From Austropuccinia psidii (taxonomy: Eukaryota; Basidiomycota; Pucciniomycetes; Pucciniales; Sphaerophragmiaceae), in assembly GCA_023105745.1 (NCBI GenBank), contig JALGQZ010000006.1, positions 36,597,686 to 36,661,685 of the forward strand: 64,000 bases of DNA. Reading direction: 5' to 3'. Position 1 is the first letter of the stretch; each line of letters begins with the position of its first letter. The notes beneath the pieces were generated by a model. The model was not told the DNA's origin. It made no database searches and saw nothing but the letters and a program-made list of their open reading frames with translations. Positions 10,823 through 21,899 of this stretch are shown in pieces. A program made the position numbers and the translations under genes.

Positions 10823-12099
10823 TGAGTTGGATTCTATGTATATGCTATATGTGTGTGCATGCTGTGTGTCTGTATGGAGCCTGTATTTGTATTGAGTATT
10901 TCATTCTGATTATTTTTCCATTTGGCTTCCTTATTGATTCATTTATAGAATAGTAAGATAGGCTCCTTAATAAATTCTTTTGAATATTGATGCCACACAT
11001 AGCTTATGAGCTTATTTTTACTTATTTGAAAAATGTATAGTTTTCTTGTAGTGAGAGAAACTTCTGGAGGGTTTTTTATTAAAAATATTTTTTCTGGGGG
11101 TTTTGAAGAATAAAAAACTACTGTGTTGTAAATTTGAAAGCTCTGATAATCATTCAAGCTCTAATTTTGTATTGGTAATTTCATCAACAGAAATTTCTAT
11201 ATGTTCAATTATGACATAACACTAATTCCATATCCTTCTCAGATTATCTTGCTCAAATTTACTTTTAAATAATTCTTGAAATTGAGACTTGGACTTTTCA
11301 ACAATAAACAATCTTCCTTTGAAGAAGTGAAATGATGAGAAATTTGGACCCAATGAAAGGTAACAATTTTTAAAATTGAGAATTAAAGAAACCTTTAAGT
11401 ACTTTGTAAATGAAAAATAAGTTTAAATAAATTATAATTAAATATTATATTGATTTTGATTTATTCAAGTAAACTAATTAAATTTATTTTCATTGATGAT
11501 ATTTATAAGCTTATTCTTAATTGTTAAAATTCCACCTTACCCAATACTTATAGCCACTTGTATTTTGGGTGGTATAAGAAATAGTTAACCACCCCTATTC
11601 TTTAAATATGAGAAACTACTGATACTATTATAGAGAAAAAAACTAAAAAATTCTATCTAGATGAATTTTATAACTCGAGCCTTCTTTCTTTTTTTCATTA
11701 TTGTAACTTTTGATTTATTTTTTTGATACTAATTAGAATATCTTTCCCAATGCTTTCACTTCCAAATTCCATAGGAATTATCAATTTTTTATTTATTTAT
11801 TGATTATATATAGATTTTTTTGAATTGTTGGTTTTTTTGTTTAGTTTTGTTTTATAATTTTCCCTCTATCTTGTTTTTTGATACTATTACTGAAAAAACA
11901 CAAATTAAATCTTCAGTTTAAGGCCATGCTGGGCCAATCATGTATCATTTGTCCTTGAATTTTTTTAATATTTCCTATTTAATTTTGTTGAATCAAAATA
12001 GAAGAGAAAGAGTAAATAAATAGATTTATTGCAGTTTAAGGACATGCTGGGCCTTTGATTTCCTGTAAAATTACTTCCTTAAAATATCTTGAGTATTTT
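10823..12099. other. AT-rich insert without recognised gene
   Basis: No coding similarity is seen. It contains two further copies of the CAGTTTAAGGCCATGCTGGG motif (11914-11935 and 12032-12053) and the block at 11560-11665 that recurs at 13565-13672. Confidence 0.35.
11560..11665. repeat. Repeated block, first copy (second at 13565-13672)
   Basis: GGTATAAGAAATAG-ACCACCCCTATTC followed by GATAC-TTA-AGA matches the block near 13572, GGAATAAGAAACAG-CACCCACCCCTATT, in the same orientation about 2.0 kb away. It could be the edges of degraded LTRs bracketing the gag remnant at 12.1-12.7 kb, but neither full ends nor target duplications are visible. Confidence 0.4.
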
Positions 12100-12703
12100 T
12101 TGCTTTGCATGTACATTTTTCTTATTACAACTTCTTGCCATAAATTATCCCATCCTTCTTTTTTAAAAAAACTGGTTATTTTTCATTATAATTTTTAATT
12201 TTGAGACTTCATCCTCTAAATCAAAATCTAATCCCTTTTCAATAATATAGCAATCCCCTCTCCATTTAATTTTTTACCACACACTTGATATTCTTCAAGG
12301 AAAAGCCATCTTTGAGCTTTGGTTGTACCCCAATATGAAATTTTTTTTATATGGTCTTCCATTTAAGAGCTTTAATTCAAATAATCATTAGCCAGATTAA
12401 CCATTATTTTATCATAGGTTAATATATCAATAAATTCAAGTCTTTTTGGTCTTGATCCAGGTAGCTGGTCCCATGTATCTTTAATTTGGCCTTGAGGTAA
12501 TTCTTTATTTTCAAGAATATCCCCAAATTAAATGAATTTAATGATTTAATAACTTGGTATTTCAAACTTTTGAATTGATGGTAAGCCCCATTATTGGTCT
12601 TAATAATCAAATTCCTGAAAAGTATTCTTAATCCATAAGTATTGTATTTCCTCATTTGCTTCTGACTCTTGCCAATAGATTTGGAGGGTATTGCCTGGTT
12701 CAT
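12100..12703 (-). pseudogene. Probable Gypsy gag-region remnant
   Basis: The minus-strand reading from 12703, after one or two frame changes, gives LPGSRPKRLEFIDILTYDKM, then YWGTTKAQRWLFLEEYQV and NGEGIAILLKRD. The spacing of the W-G-T-T-x-A, L-x-E-x-Y and G-x-x-x-L-L-x-K-R-D motifs resembles a Gag-like upstream ORF I recall from rust-fungus Gypsy elements. No zinc knuckle is present. It lies inside the sequence splitting the minus-strand Gypsy element and on the same strand, so it is probably from a second, inserted copy. Identity rests on pattern resemblance only. Confidence 0.4.
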
Positions 12704-12858
12704 AAATTTCAGACATGATAGGCCTAAAAGGTAAAATTAAATAAACATTTTGGTAATGATTTCTTGATGTTAAAAAGGATATGACTCATTATAATAGCTT
12801 CTTGGTAAAGGTAGATGAAATAAATAAGCTATGTAAAATATTTCTTAAATAATTAATT

Positions 12859-13060
12859 CTCTTTGATAATGAAGGAAGTCACTTCCAAAAATTGAATCAA
12901 TTGAAATTTTAAGTGATAAGGTGAGAAGAATTTGGGTCTCTTTTGATAAGGCAGAATGTCACTTCCATAATTTCTTCAATTAAAATAAGGTTATGTGTAA
13001 AACTATAGAGCGAAAGAAATACGTCCTCTTTGATAAGGCAGGAAGTCACTGCCAAAAATA
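12859..13060. repeat. Three-unit tandem repeat, 79-88 bp
   Basis: CTCTTTGATAA-G-AGGAAGTCACT-CCAAAAAT begins at about 12859, 12938 and 13026. Units diverge by several bases and a few indels. They lie upstream of the minus-strand gag remnant, where a 5' leader would be. Confidence 0.75.
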
Positions 13061-13564
13061 TTGGACTTGATTATTTAATTCAAATTTTACCTATTTTATT
13101 CTCTTCTTTTTTTGAATGAGGTAATTTGGAGGTTTTAATAACTTACTTTAGCTGTACTTTTCTCATTGATAGTAAGTAATTTTTATAATATGCTAATTTT
13201 TCATCCAATACTTTAAGTTCCTCCAATAACAAAAATATTTCTTCCAGATTTTTCTTTTCTTCTCTTTATTGTTAAATTGAGGACTTATATCTTTGAAATT
13301 CTTCTTCATATTCAAAAATAAATTCTTAATATTGCTTCTTCAATTTCCTTTGATCCAGAATTTCTTCATTCTCCAACAATTTGTCCCCATAAAATCCAAA
13401 ATTTGGCATCTTGACTGTTTATTAATTTTATTAAATATTATTATCTTATTAAATTTTTTTCTTCTTTTGTTTTTGAAATATCTTAAAATTGATGATATTG
13501 ATATTGATTTTGATTACAAATTGATATTGAAATTGCCAAGGATTTCATCCCAAAATCTTAAACC

Positions 13565-13672
13565 ATTAGAGTTGGAATAAGAAACAGACACCCACCCCTA
13601 TTTTTTATAACAATAAATCATAGTAATACATTCCTGATACCTTTACAGAAGATAAAATTATGATAAAAATCT
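13565..13672. repeat. Repeated block, second copy (first at 11560-11665)
   Basis: GGAATAAGAAACAG-CACCCACCCCTATT and the following GATACCTTTACAGAAG repeat the block near 11575. The Gypsy linker coding similarity resumes just to the right, near 13.7-13.8 kb, so this may mark the right end of the inserted material. Confidence 0.35.
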
Positions 13673-13699
13673 ATAATTTGTTCTCTATTGTTATTATTA

Positions 13700-15330
13700 A
13701 TTTCTTTTTCAAGTAAATATCCTCATTTTAAAGCCCATTTCCTTTTTAATTTATCTTTAATAATTCTATTAATACATACTTCCTTGGCTAATTCTCCAAG
13801 TAGCTTCCTCACTTTCTTCCTTTATTCTAGGGCTTTACCTTTCCAATTTCTTATGAATCCTTCTTCTTTGTGTATAAAGAGATATTCATACTCTTCCCAG
13901 TAAAGCCTTCAGCCAAGAAGCTCAATATTATGCTAATTGAAGTCCTCTTGTGGCCACATTCTATAGTCATAAAGTGCTTTCCTTTTTTTTTAATCAAAAG
14001 AGAATACTTCCTCCCAGTATTTGTTTCCTTAGTTTCCTCTAATAACTTCTTCACTTGACAGATAAATGAATTCTATCCTTAAAAGATTTAATCCTGGAAT
14101 ATTGCTAATCCATTTCTTTCCATTCACTTTGATTGGAGCTTCATAGTAGATGTCTTTGAGTTATATTTAAAGAAGAATAAAGTAATCTGATTCTTCTTCA
14201 GGTGTTGGGAGTTGCCAGTATGACATTTTGTCGTAATGCTTTAAGAAACCTTCTTTATACAAGTCCATTTCCTTGTCTTTATCAATTCTCTATGGCCTTT
14301 CTGGATTGAGGCCATACTCCTTGATAGAGCTAATAAGTTGTTTTTGTATAGGGGAAATTTCTTCTTCTTGGTTTTTATGATCTTCAATAATCTCTTTATT
14401 CATCAATTTTTCCTTAAGATTTTCAAAACCATGAGAATGTTTGAGTTTCTTCATTGGGGGCTGTTGAAATCCTTCATATTCTACATCATATGAATTCATG
14501 TTTAATTCCTCATTGAATTTACCAGGAATTGTTTGTGCTGGAAAAGGTTTAATAATTCATTGTAAATATTATTAGAATTAATATTTTGATCTTGAATCTA
14601 TTTTTCATTTATCTTTTGCTCATACTCATGTTTCTTGGAAGGTGTTCCTTGCTCAAACATTTTTAAAATATTCTTTCTACTATTAATAGGTGGTCCATTT
14701 ATTACTTCTGAGCCATTAAAAATTATCTTATTGGTTTTTCTCTATCATAAATCAATTCAAAATTGATAACTTTGTTTTCATTTACTTTTTAGAGACCTCT
14801 TTCATGGTCAAATTTGATTTCTTATCCTTTTCCCATATATAGGACTTATTTTCTTCAGTTTCATTTTCTGTTTTCCAGAATTCTGGATATAGAGTAAGAG
14901 CTATGTCTTTGGCTTCAGGTCCTTGATTTTTGATGTATTCTTCATATTCACTTGAGGCAGGTAAGGCTTTATTGACCCATTCACTCAATTTATTTGGGTC
15001 AGAGGGGGCCCATTCTTTATTTTCTTGAATTTATTTCTCCAAGTACCAGCTTAATAGGTTTTCTCTTGTTCATATTTTACCTGTTTTTAAATTATTCCTG
15101 AAGATAGTCCTTTCTCTGGTTATTGTGTTTCCAAAATTTGTACTTTTTTTAACTATTCTATCATTTCACCATATTCCATGTCCTCATCTTTTGTGGATAA
15201 TATTTAGTCCTTATCAGTATCTTCTAAGTTTTTTTAGTCTGGATCAATTCTTTTTTTTTGAATTTTAATAAACCTTTACTTCTTAATTAGACTTTATTTT
15301 TCAAGCTTTTTGATTTCTTTTTCAAAAACA
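13700..15330 (-). pseudogene. Gypsy Gag-Pol linker between protease and reverse transcriptase
   Basis: Two open pieces are diagnostic. The first, at 14988-14782, reads VNKALPASSEYEEYIKNQGP and SYIWEKDKKSNLTMKEV. The second, at 14499-14290, ends SPIQKQLISSIKEYGLNPER. Around 14260-14050, with frame changes, come LKALRQNVILATP and NGKEWISNI-like segments, and at 14054-13851 a Lys-rich piece. This spacer joins the protease and reverse transcriptase in the rust Gypsy family and is hydrophilic and probably disordered. Multiple stops show it is dead. It follows the protease directly and is followed by the foreign block at 13.57 kb. Confidence 0.7.
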
Positions 15331-15390
15331 AATATTCAAATCTTCCCATGGAACACAGTTCCATTCATATTGGTGGTCCTCTTTGCCATC

Positions 15391-15738
15391 CTAACATATG
15401 GGGCTTGCATATTGGCATACATGATCTTCTGCCATCTTATTCTTGGTAACTAAATATTTCTCCTGTTTTTTGTGAAAATTCCAGTCTGATATTGTTTTCA
15501 GCCAAAACTTTCTCACAAGAATGGTATGGACTAATCCCTTGGCAATGAAGAAGTGAATTTCTCTTTCTTCCCCTGAGGCCAAAACAACTGGTGTGAACTC
15601 AGAAATTCCAATGAGTGATGTGGTGTGACCTCCAATTACTCTCAGGTTCATGTTGAGCTTTCTTCTTGGAATTGAGGCTTTTATATCTGCATCTTCACTG
15701 ATAATTTTAAATGCTGAGCCTTTACAAACAAGCTCCAT
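15391..15738 (-). pseudogene. Gypsy retropepsin-like protease fragment
   Basis: A 115-codon open piece reads IKASIPRRKLNMNLRVIGGH, TSLIGISEFTPVVLASGEE, IHFFIAKGLVHTILVR and ends CQYASPIC. This is the downstream half of a retropepsin-like domain: the strand after the flap and the I-G/L-G closing segment. The active-site D-[ST]-G-A region upstream is lost, with the alignment starting just after it. It sits between gag (right) and the pol linker (left) in the expected minus-strand order. The family resembles the G-G-H-T-T-S-L-x-G-x-S-E-F-T-P-V protease of Pucciniales Gypsy elements. Confidence 0.75.
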
Positions 15739-15749
15739 AATAGGTCATT

Positions 15750-17990
15750 TTTTCTTTCCAACAAATACTTGCATAAATTCAAGAGGACAGGAATAATTAA
15801 GTCTTATCTTTTCAAAGTATTTGATGTTAATTGAAATCATATTGGCCTTTATGTCCAAGTTACTTAGTCATTTTAGTGCTTCCTTTTCTTCAAGATAAAT
15901 TCCCTTTAATTTTTAAGTAAAGGTGGGTGATACAGATAATATTTCTTTTAAATTCAAGTTTATTTTCTGTTCCAAGATTTCCTTTATCGCATTTTCAATT
16001 GCTAATTTTTGTTTTATCATCTTTTTTGTTTAACTTGTCACTTTCCTCTTCAACATTCCTTTTTTTCTTTACTTTCTGTTCTTTCAAAATTTTCATTTCT
16101 TGCAGTATGTTTATCTATATTTTTGGTGGGAACAGTTATCTTCATCTCTTCTTCAGTTTCATCTTCATGATAAGCTCCTGAGATTATGGTATAATTGTCT
16201 TTGGAATTCTTTTTTTGCAAATCTTTGTCTTGTTTGTCTGAGAGTTGCATGTATTTCCAAAATCTCAGTGGGTGAAGATACTTCTGGTGGTTCCCAATTA
16301 CCCCAGTCTTCTACTTGAGCAATTGAAACTTATTTTAATTCTTTTTCAAATCAGAAATTATTGGTTCTTCTTCTTTCAATATGGGTTTTAAATCTTCAAT
16401 ATTCTTTCTTTATTTCTTGTTGCTCCCTGCTGAATTCCCTTACCAAGTCCTTTGGGGATTTGGTTCCCTCTGAGGGTACTCTTTGTAGATTAGGGTAAAG
16501 GAAATTTAACCCTTGCCTACTAAAAATTCTCTTTTCCATACCTTCTCCCAGATAGCTGCATCTTGTCAATAAATTACCATTTTCAAACCAGTAATAAATA
16601 TTTAGGGGTGGTCTTGGATAAAGTTGTGCTGGAGCATAAGGTTGATGATTTGCAGGTAAAGGCGCCTGGGTATTTCTTGGTATGAATTATTGTGCATTTT
16701 GTGCTAAGCCTTATCTTTGTGTGTTTGGCTTTTCCTTCCAGACATTCTTTGGTGGGTTAACAGACTCTGATAGTTCTCTCCGCTGGTCCAAAACATCCTT
16801 AATTAGATTTACTTCTTTTGGTGCTTCAATAACATGGGCTTATTGCGCTGGTGGATTCCTTATTTTATTAGTGATATCCTTTATTTGTTTTATAAGCTCA
16901 TCCCAGATTTCATTTTAAAATCTTGTTTTCTGCCTACTTTTGACTTCATCTGACTTTGATATTTGTGATTTTTCTTTAATAACTACTGCTTCCTCTAATT
17001 CTGCCTCAATATAATTCCTGAGAATATCCCTTTCAGATAAGATGTATCCTCAATCTCTTGCTTAAATTGTGGTGCTGTATTTAATCTTTTCTTCAGTAAA
17101 AATACTTTGAATTTCTGGTTATGAAAAATCAAAGATATCCTAATAATAATCATTTTCTTTTTTAATATATCCATACTTAAGAAAATGTTTTGAAATTATG
17201 TCATATTACCTAATAAACTTTCTGTATTGGGACAAACTCTTGACTCCTCCTTCCTGTTGAGTCTGATCAAATATTCTTGTTAATTAATCTTTCCTATGTC
17301 TTCTTTCTGGTTCCACCTTTCTCCATTTACTGATCATTTCCTTTTCAAATTGATCCCAAAATGCCATTTCCTATCCTGGCATTCCTTCAATTTCATATCT
17401 GATATCCTTATCTTCACTCCAGAATGCTATTTGCGTGTCCAAATCCCTTTCATTGGCTCCTGCAATTGATTCTATCATTTCAGCTCTCTTGATCAAATCC
17501 TCAACATCACTTACATTAAAGTTGAGGCTATAGTCCTTTCCCTTTATTTTGAAAATCTTTCTTGTGGGTATTGTAGCTCTTTGAGGTTTCTGAGTTTTTG
17601 TTGTAATATGTACCCTTTTTAGAAATCTTGCAGCTTTTGGAAATGTTCCTGGTGTTTATTTTTAAGATTTCTTTAGGTTTGGTGATGGTGATGACTGCTG
17701 GGGTCTGAGCATTACTTAAATAGTGGCATTCCCAGTAGTTCCAGGTGCAAATTGATGTGATTTTGTCTTCTTTCCATGTATTTGTGCAGCTCTTTAAATA
17801 GCCTTCTGTAATCCTAAAATTTTCTTCTGGAATTCTTAATCATTTTCTGAATAAGAATAACCCTCTTCCTCACCTCTTCCTGACCAAATTCATAAATTCT
17901 GGACTTCTTTTTCTCCAATCCCTCCTCCAAGGTTAGAGTCTTCTTTGATGATGATGATTCCTCCATGATAATTTTGATCTAAAATAATGA
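15750..17990 (-). pseudogene. Gypsy gag (decayed)
   Basis: Minus-strand translation gives a gag-like order. Near 17.55 kb is FNVSDVEDLIKRAEMIES with IAGANERDLDTQIAFW, the helical capsid-like start. Near 17.2 kb comes a long capsid stretch (GVKSLSQYRKFIR). Near 16.6 kb a degenerate zinc-knuckle region reads YYWFENGNLLTRCSYLGEGM, followed by FSRQGLNFLYPNLQRVP. The C-terminal part down to about 15.8 kb is Lys/Glu-rich. Stops occur every 30-80 codons. The gene begins shortly after the primer-binding site. The second knuckle cysteine-histidine pattern is incomplete, so RNA binding would be lost. Confidence 0.68.
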
Positions 17991-18097
17991 ACATTTTCTC
18001 TTTGATGATTTTCTATATGATCTTATTTATTATTGAATTTTGGCCTTTCAGATTGATAATGTGATCTCATTACTGATACTTGAGTTTGAAAGGTTGC

Positions 18098-18110
18098 TGT
18101 TGGGACACCA
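18098..18110 (-). other. Primer-binding site of the minus-strand Gypsy element
   Basis: On the minus strand the LTR ends TTTTCCCACA, two bases (TC) follow, and then TGGTGTCCCAACA. A TGG-starting stretch 2 nt after a terminal CA is where a tRNA 3' end (CCA) would pair to prime reverse transcription. The matching tRNA is not identified. Confidence 0.6.
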
Positions 18111-18112
18111 GA

Positions 18113-18622
18113 TGTGGGAAAAATAATAGGAATTACCTTGAGGGGAAACTATTGGTGAGTCTGTTTTTAATTTCATAATTATCCAATAACCATGGGTTCT
18201 AAGGTGTATTAGCTGCCCCTCTAAATATACTGAGAAAGATACGCTCTTCATGAGATCACAAATCAATTATTCATTTTTGTGGCTTTTCAAAAAGCGAATT
18301 TTTTTCAGCAGTCTCTATCAGTCTATCAATGAAAAATCACTATGACAATAATGATAATAGCTAATATTTGTTTAATAATTGGTGTTTTCTTAGCTTCTTG
18401 CTATTGATCATACAATTCTTTTGAATTGATTCTTCTAGGACTCCTTCTTTCAATACTTGAGATATTTAATGAACATTTTTTAAGATCACTATTAATATCA
18501 ATAAGAATCTTAATAGCCAATTAAAACTTTTAAAGGTAATTAAATAATACTAGCAATATAGCTATAATAATTTAAGGGAAAGATAATTTTATAAGGGCAG
18601 TTCTAGTTAATAAAAAAAGCTA
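18113..18622 (-). repeat. LTR family B, copy 3 (U5 part only)
   Basis: TGTGGGAAAAATAATAGGAA begins a stretch aligning with 19143-19650 over about 510 bp. Shared features include TTATCCAATAACCATGGGT, GAGATCACAAATCAATTATT and TTTTTCAGCAGTCTCTATCA. Similarity ends near 18622. Being next to the primer-binding site, it is the remaining U5 end of the 5' LTR of the minus-strand element. The rest has been replaced by the block 18623-19142. Confidence 0.8.
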
Positions 18623-19142
18623 CACATCTCACCAGCTGAAAAATTTCAGCTATAATTTTTCTGAGTCCCCTCTTTTAAGAAGCGCAATGGTGGCCCAAAA
18701 AGTATAAATAGAGGTCTTCTCTCCCTCACTTCTTTCAAGAACAATGGAAATTTTGAAACTGTTGAGGAGCACAACCATCCCCAAACCAGAAGTATATCTA
18801 AAATATTGGCAGTGTTTTACTTGTGAAAAGATCATTAGTCTTTCTCAGTACCTTAGTATTCTTAAAAGAAATGAGTAGTGATATAAACTAGGTATTAAAA
18901 AAGAATTATTGAAGAATTATTATCTGTATCAAATCCTGAAGTCTTATTATTAGTATTTATATTCAAAAAATAATCATCATTAAAAATAAAACACAACATA
19001 AAACAAGAAAAATCTTTTATTATTCTTATTAAGATGAAATCAAATAGTAGTATTTAGTTTATCATAAATTATAGTGTTAAATAAGGTCTTTGGATATAGA
19101 GTTATTGATAGCTGTGATTTACAGTGTGAGAACTCCTTTTTC
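18623..19142 (+). repeat. Fragment of another LTR, with plus-strand TATA box
   Basis: It opens with the near-palindrome AGCTGAAAAATTTCAGCT. It continues with GAGTCCCCTCTTTTAAGA, a TATAAATAGAGG box at 18703-18714 and a CT-rich initiator-like tract (CTTCTCTCCCTC). The same order (CTGAAAATTT, AAGTCCCCTCTTTT, TATAAATAGGG, CTCTCTCCC) occurs at 36330-36410 in LTR C, so this is probably a diverged relative of that family on the plus strand. It separates two copies of LTR B. Confidence 0.5.
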
Positions 19143-20848
19143 TGTGGGATAAATGATAGGCAGTAGCTTGAGGGGGAAACCATTGGTGAGTCTTTTTTGA
19201 ATTTAAGAATTATCCAATAACCATGGGTGCTAGGGTGTATTAGCTCCCCCTCTAAATATAATGAAAAAGATGCCCTCTTGATGAGATCACAAATCAATTA
19301 TTTATTTTTGTGGCTTTTCAATTAGAGAATTTTCTTCAGCAGTCTCTATCAGTCTTTTAATAAAACAGCACTATGATAATAATAATAATAATATTTAATA
19401 TTTGTTGAATAATTTAGTTTTTATTAACTTCTTTTTATTGATTATATAATTATTTTTCATTGATTATCCTAAGATTCCTTCTTTCAATACCTGAGATGTT
19501 TGAAGAAGTCTTATTAAGATTACTATTAATATTAATAATAATCTTGATAACTAATTAAGACTTTCAAAGGTGGTTTAATTTTACTCTCAATATGGATATA
19601 ATAATTTGAGGGTAAGATAATTTCATAATGGTGGTTCTGGTTAATATAATGGTAAGATATAAATAATATAATAGTAATATAATACTATTAGGATCAATAT
19701 TTATATAATCCAATATATCTCTAAGGTTTATGATATAATGTATAAGTGTAAGATGATATCCCTGCTATAAATAAGGGTTATTGATGAATTCGATAAGATC
19801 ACTAATGATAATATCTTTAAAAACTACTTCAAGACTACTACTATAATGGTAGGACTATTAAGTAATATTCAACTCTTTCATTAATCAATCACAAGTAATA
19901 CTATAATATACTTAGCCTTGCTACTGATCTTTTCAGTATAATACTAGATTATCCTGCTAGAGAAGGGATGAATTGATCCTCAAGATTATTTCCTGAATCA
20001 GAAGCATGGGGGGTAAATGTCAGAGAGAGGAACTTTATTTATACCTTTTGGGGCCTCCATAGAGCCTTCCAAAAACAAGGGACTCAGAATTTCTCCAAGT
20101 TTGAGTCATTTTAGCTGGTGAGGTATTTTTGGTGTGGTTTTTTCTGACCAATAAGATGGAGCCATCACATTGATTGATTTTTCTGACCAATCAGATTTAT
20201 CCATCATGTCAATTGGTAGCTCTTAGTATGCACTTTGAATTAATTCCAATTCTAACCAATCAGATACTGAGTTGGTGCCTTTAGGCTGCTTTGTGGTTCT
20301 GAAAAGCTATTGGAAAAGTTGGATATGCACTATTAGTGAGGTATGTAATTATTTAACGACTATTGTCTTTTATGTAAATCTGTGACTTTGCATATTCATA
20401 AGATTAGGTGTATATAAGTCCATAGTCCTTTCAGATTTATGGTACTTATGGAAATATGAATAAGGGGTAAGTATTACTGTAAACATATAGATTGGTATTA
20501 ACTTATTCTGTAAGTTTTCTTTCCAGTTGAGTAAATATGGAATTATAGTATTCATATTATAAGAATATCCTTGTGGTGTGTTTAGTAAGTATCTGTATGA
20601 GGTTATCTATATATTTTTTGTGAAATAATTTCATAATTCTGAGCTTAGGTATAATACTTTAAAATCAGTAGTTTTGTAATCTTTTATTTTTCTTTTAATT
20701 TCTTTTTATTTATTTTTATTATTTATTCATTTTTGTTGAATTTTTATTTGTCTTTATATATTATTTTATACAAACTATAACTATCTATTGATATTATCAT
20801 TGTACCAAAGTGGACTTGAACCTTTCAGAATAGGTATAGAGCTTCACA
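19143..20848 (-). repeat. LTR family B, copy 2 (complete, 1,706 bp)
   Basis: Read on the minus strand it runs from TGTGAAGCTCTATACC to TATCCCACA, so it has TG...CA ends. Its U3 matches 2863-3499 and the 3' part of 1-688, and its U5 matches 18113-18622. It carries the minus-strand TATA box (about 20043-20033) and CCAAT boxes. Neither a purine tract (right) nor a TGG primer site (left) adjoins it, which suggests a solo LTR. The flanks (TTTTC and ACATA) do not form a matching 5-bp duplication, so the ends have mutated or recombined. Confidence 0.82.
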
Positions 20849-21890
20849 ACATAGAGCATACTATAAGATGCAGATCTATCTAACCATTCTGTAAAGAAGA
20901 TTAGATCAATTCCATGGTTGACATCACTACCAGGACAAAAATTGGTAGAAACTGGTATAAACCCCCAGTATGCAATAAGAGTAGCTGGAAACCTATTTCA
21001 ATAAAAATACCAAATTAGTCACAAGAAAGAGCTTCTTCAAAATTTAATAATTGTTGAAGTAAAACTCATTTGAAAAATACTTGCCTTAATAAAACAAGAA
21101 TTAATGAAATTGAACTTTAGAAAACTCAAGATACTAAAGAAATAAATAAATTCAAGACACAAGAAAGCTATTTGGAACCTTCTGAAGAAGAAGAATTTAA
21201 GAATGAGCTTATTATAGAAAATATTGATGTTTCCTTCCAAGTCACAGAGGTTCATACTCATCTTCTACAATAAAGTGATGAATGTATGTATATCATACAT
21301 GTGCAAGATGCCCAGATGCAAAAACTTCAAACCTGAAAGAGGTAAAGGCCATACAGATGGATCATTTTTTATCACTAATATGGTTCTGAACACCAAAGAG
21401 GCCAGTATAAATCATGACTCAGGTTCATTTTGCACTTGTGTTGGTGAAATCTATCTTGATAAAGTTCATACCAATTGGAAAGAAACATTGATTCCAACTG
21501 AAGGTATAGAATTCAGTAGTGTTATTCCATATATGCACCCTTTGGTTATTGTTGAAGAAGAGATAGTATTTCATCACCCTTCAGGAATTATTAGCCTGAA
21601 AGGTGAATTTTTTCATGAACAATTTTACCTCATGAAATTTCATAATTGAAAATGGCTATCTTAATATCTGTTGCATTGATATTAATGATCATAATTACAG
21701 ATATTTCACTATAGAAGGAAATAAAAGACAAAAATTGGCTTTCCCCTTAGAGAAAACAGAAGTAACTGTCATCAGACAAGTAAGATATTTTAACAAGGAA
21801 GAATTTGTGACTGATCAGTTAATTGAAGCACAAATAAGTCTGGAATTAACATTAGAAATGAAGTAATACCTCATTGAAATTTTATTTCAA
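20849..21890 (+). pseudogene. Gypsy protease and upstream Gag-Pol segment (plus-strand element)
   Basis: The plus strand reads NELIIENIDVSFQVTEVHTH just before a 141-codon open piece (21224-21649). That piece contains KGHTDGSFFITNMVLNTKEA, the active-site-like HDSGSFCTCVG, then YLDKVHTNWKETLIPTEGI and MHPL-VIVEEEIVFHHPSG. D-S-G with the following hydrophobic strand is the retropepsin signature. Past a stop come DINDHNYRYFTIEGNKRQK and IRQVRYFNKEEFVTDQLIE, the join to reverse transcriptase. Upstream of about 21000 only a weak reading remains and no zinc knuckle is seen, so the 5' end of this element is missing. Confidence 0.72.
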
Positions 21891-21899
21891 CTTAAGGAA

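Noticed and set aside
13293..13580. 95-codon Leu/Ile/Phe-rich plus-strand frame as a membrane protein
   Set aside because: The hydrophobicity follows from T-rich sequence; it lies on the strand opposite to decayed Gypsy material and has no start context or homology I recognise.
21037..21261. Minus-strand 74-codon frame
   Set aside because: A shadow of the plus-strand Gypsy Gag-Pol reading (NELIIENIDVSFQVTEVH).
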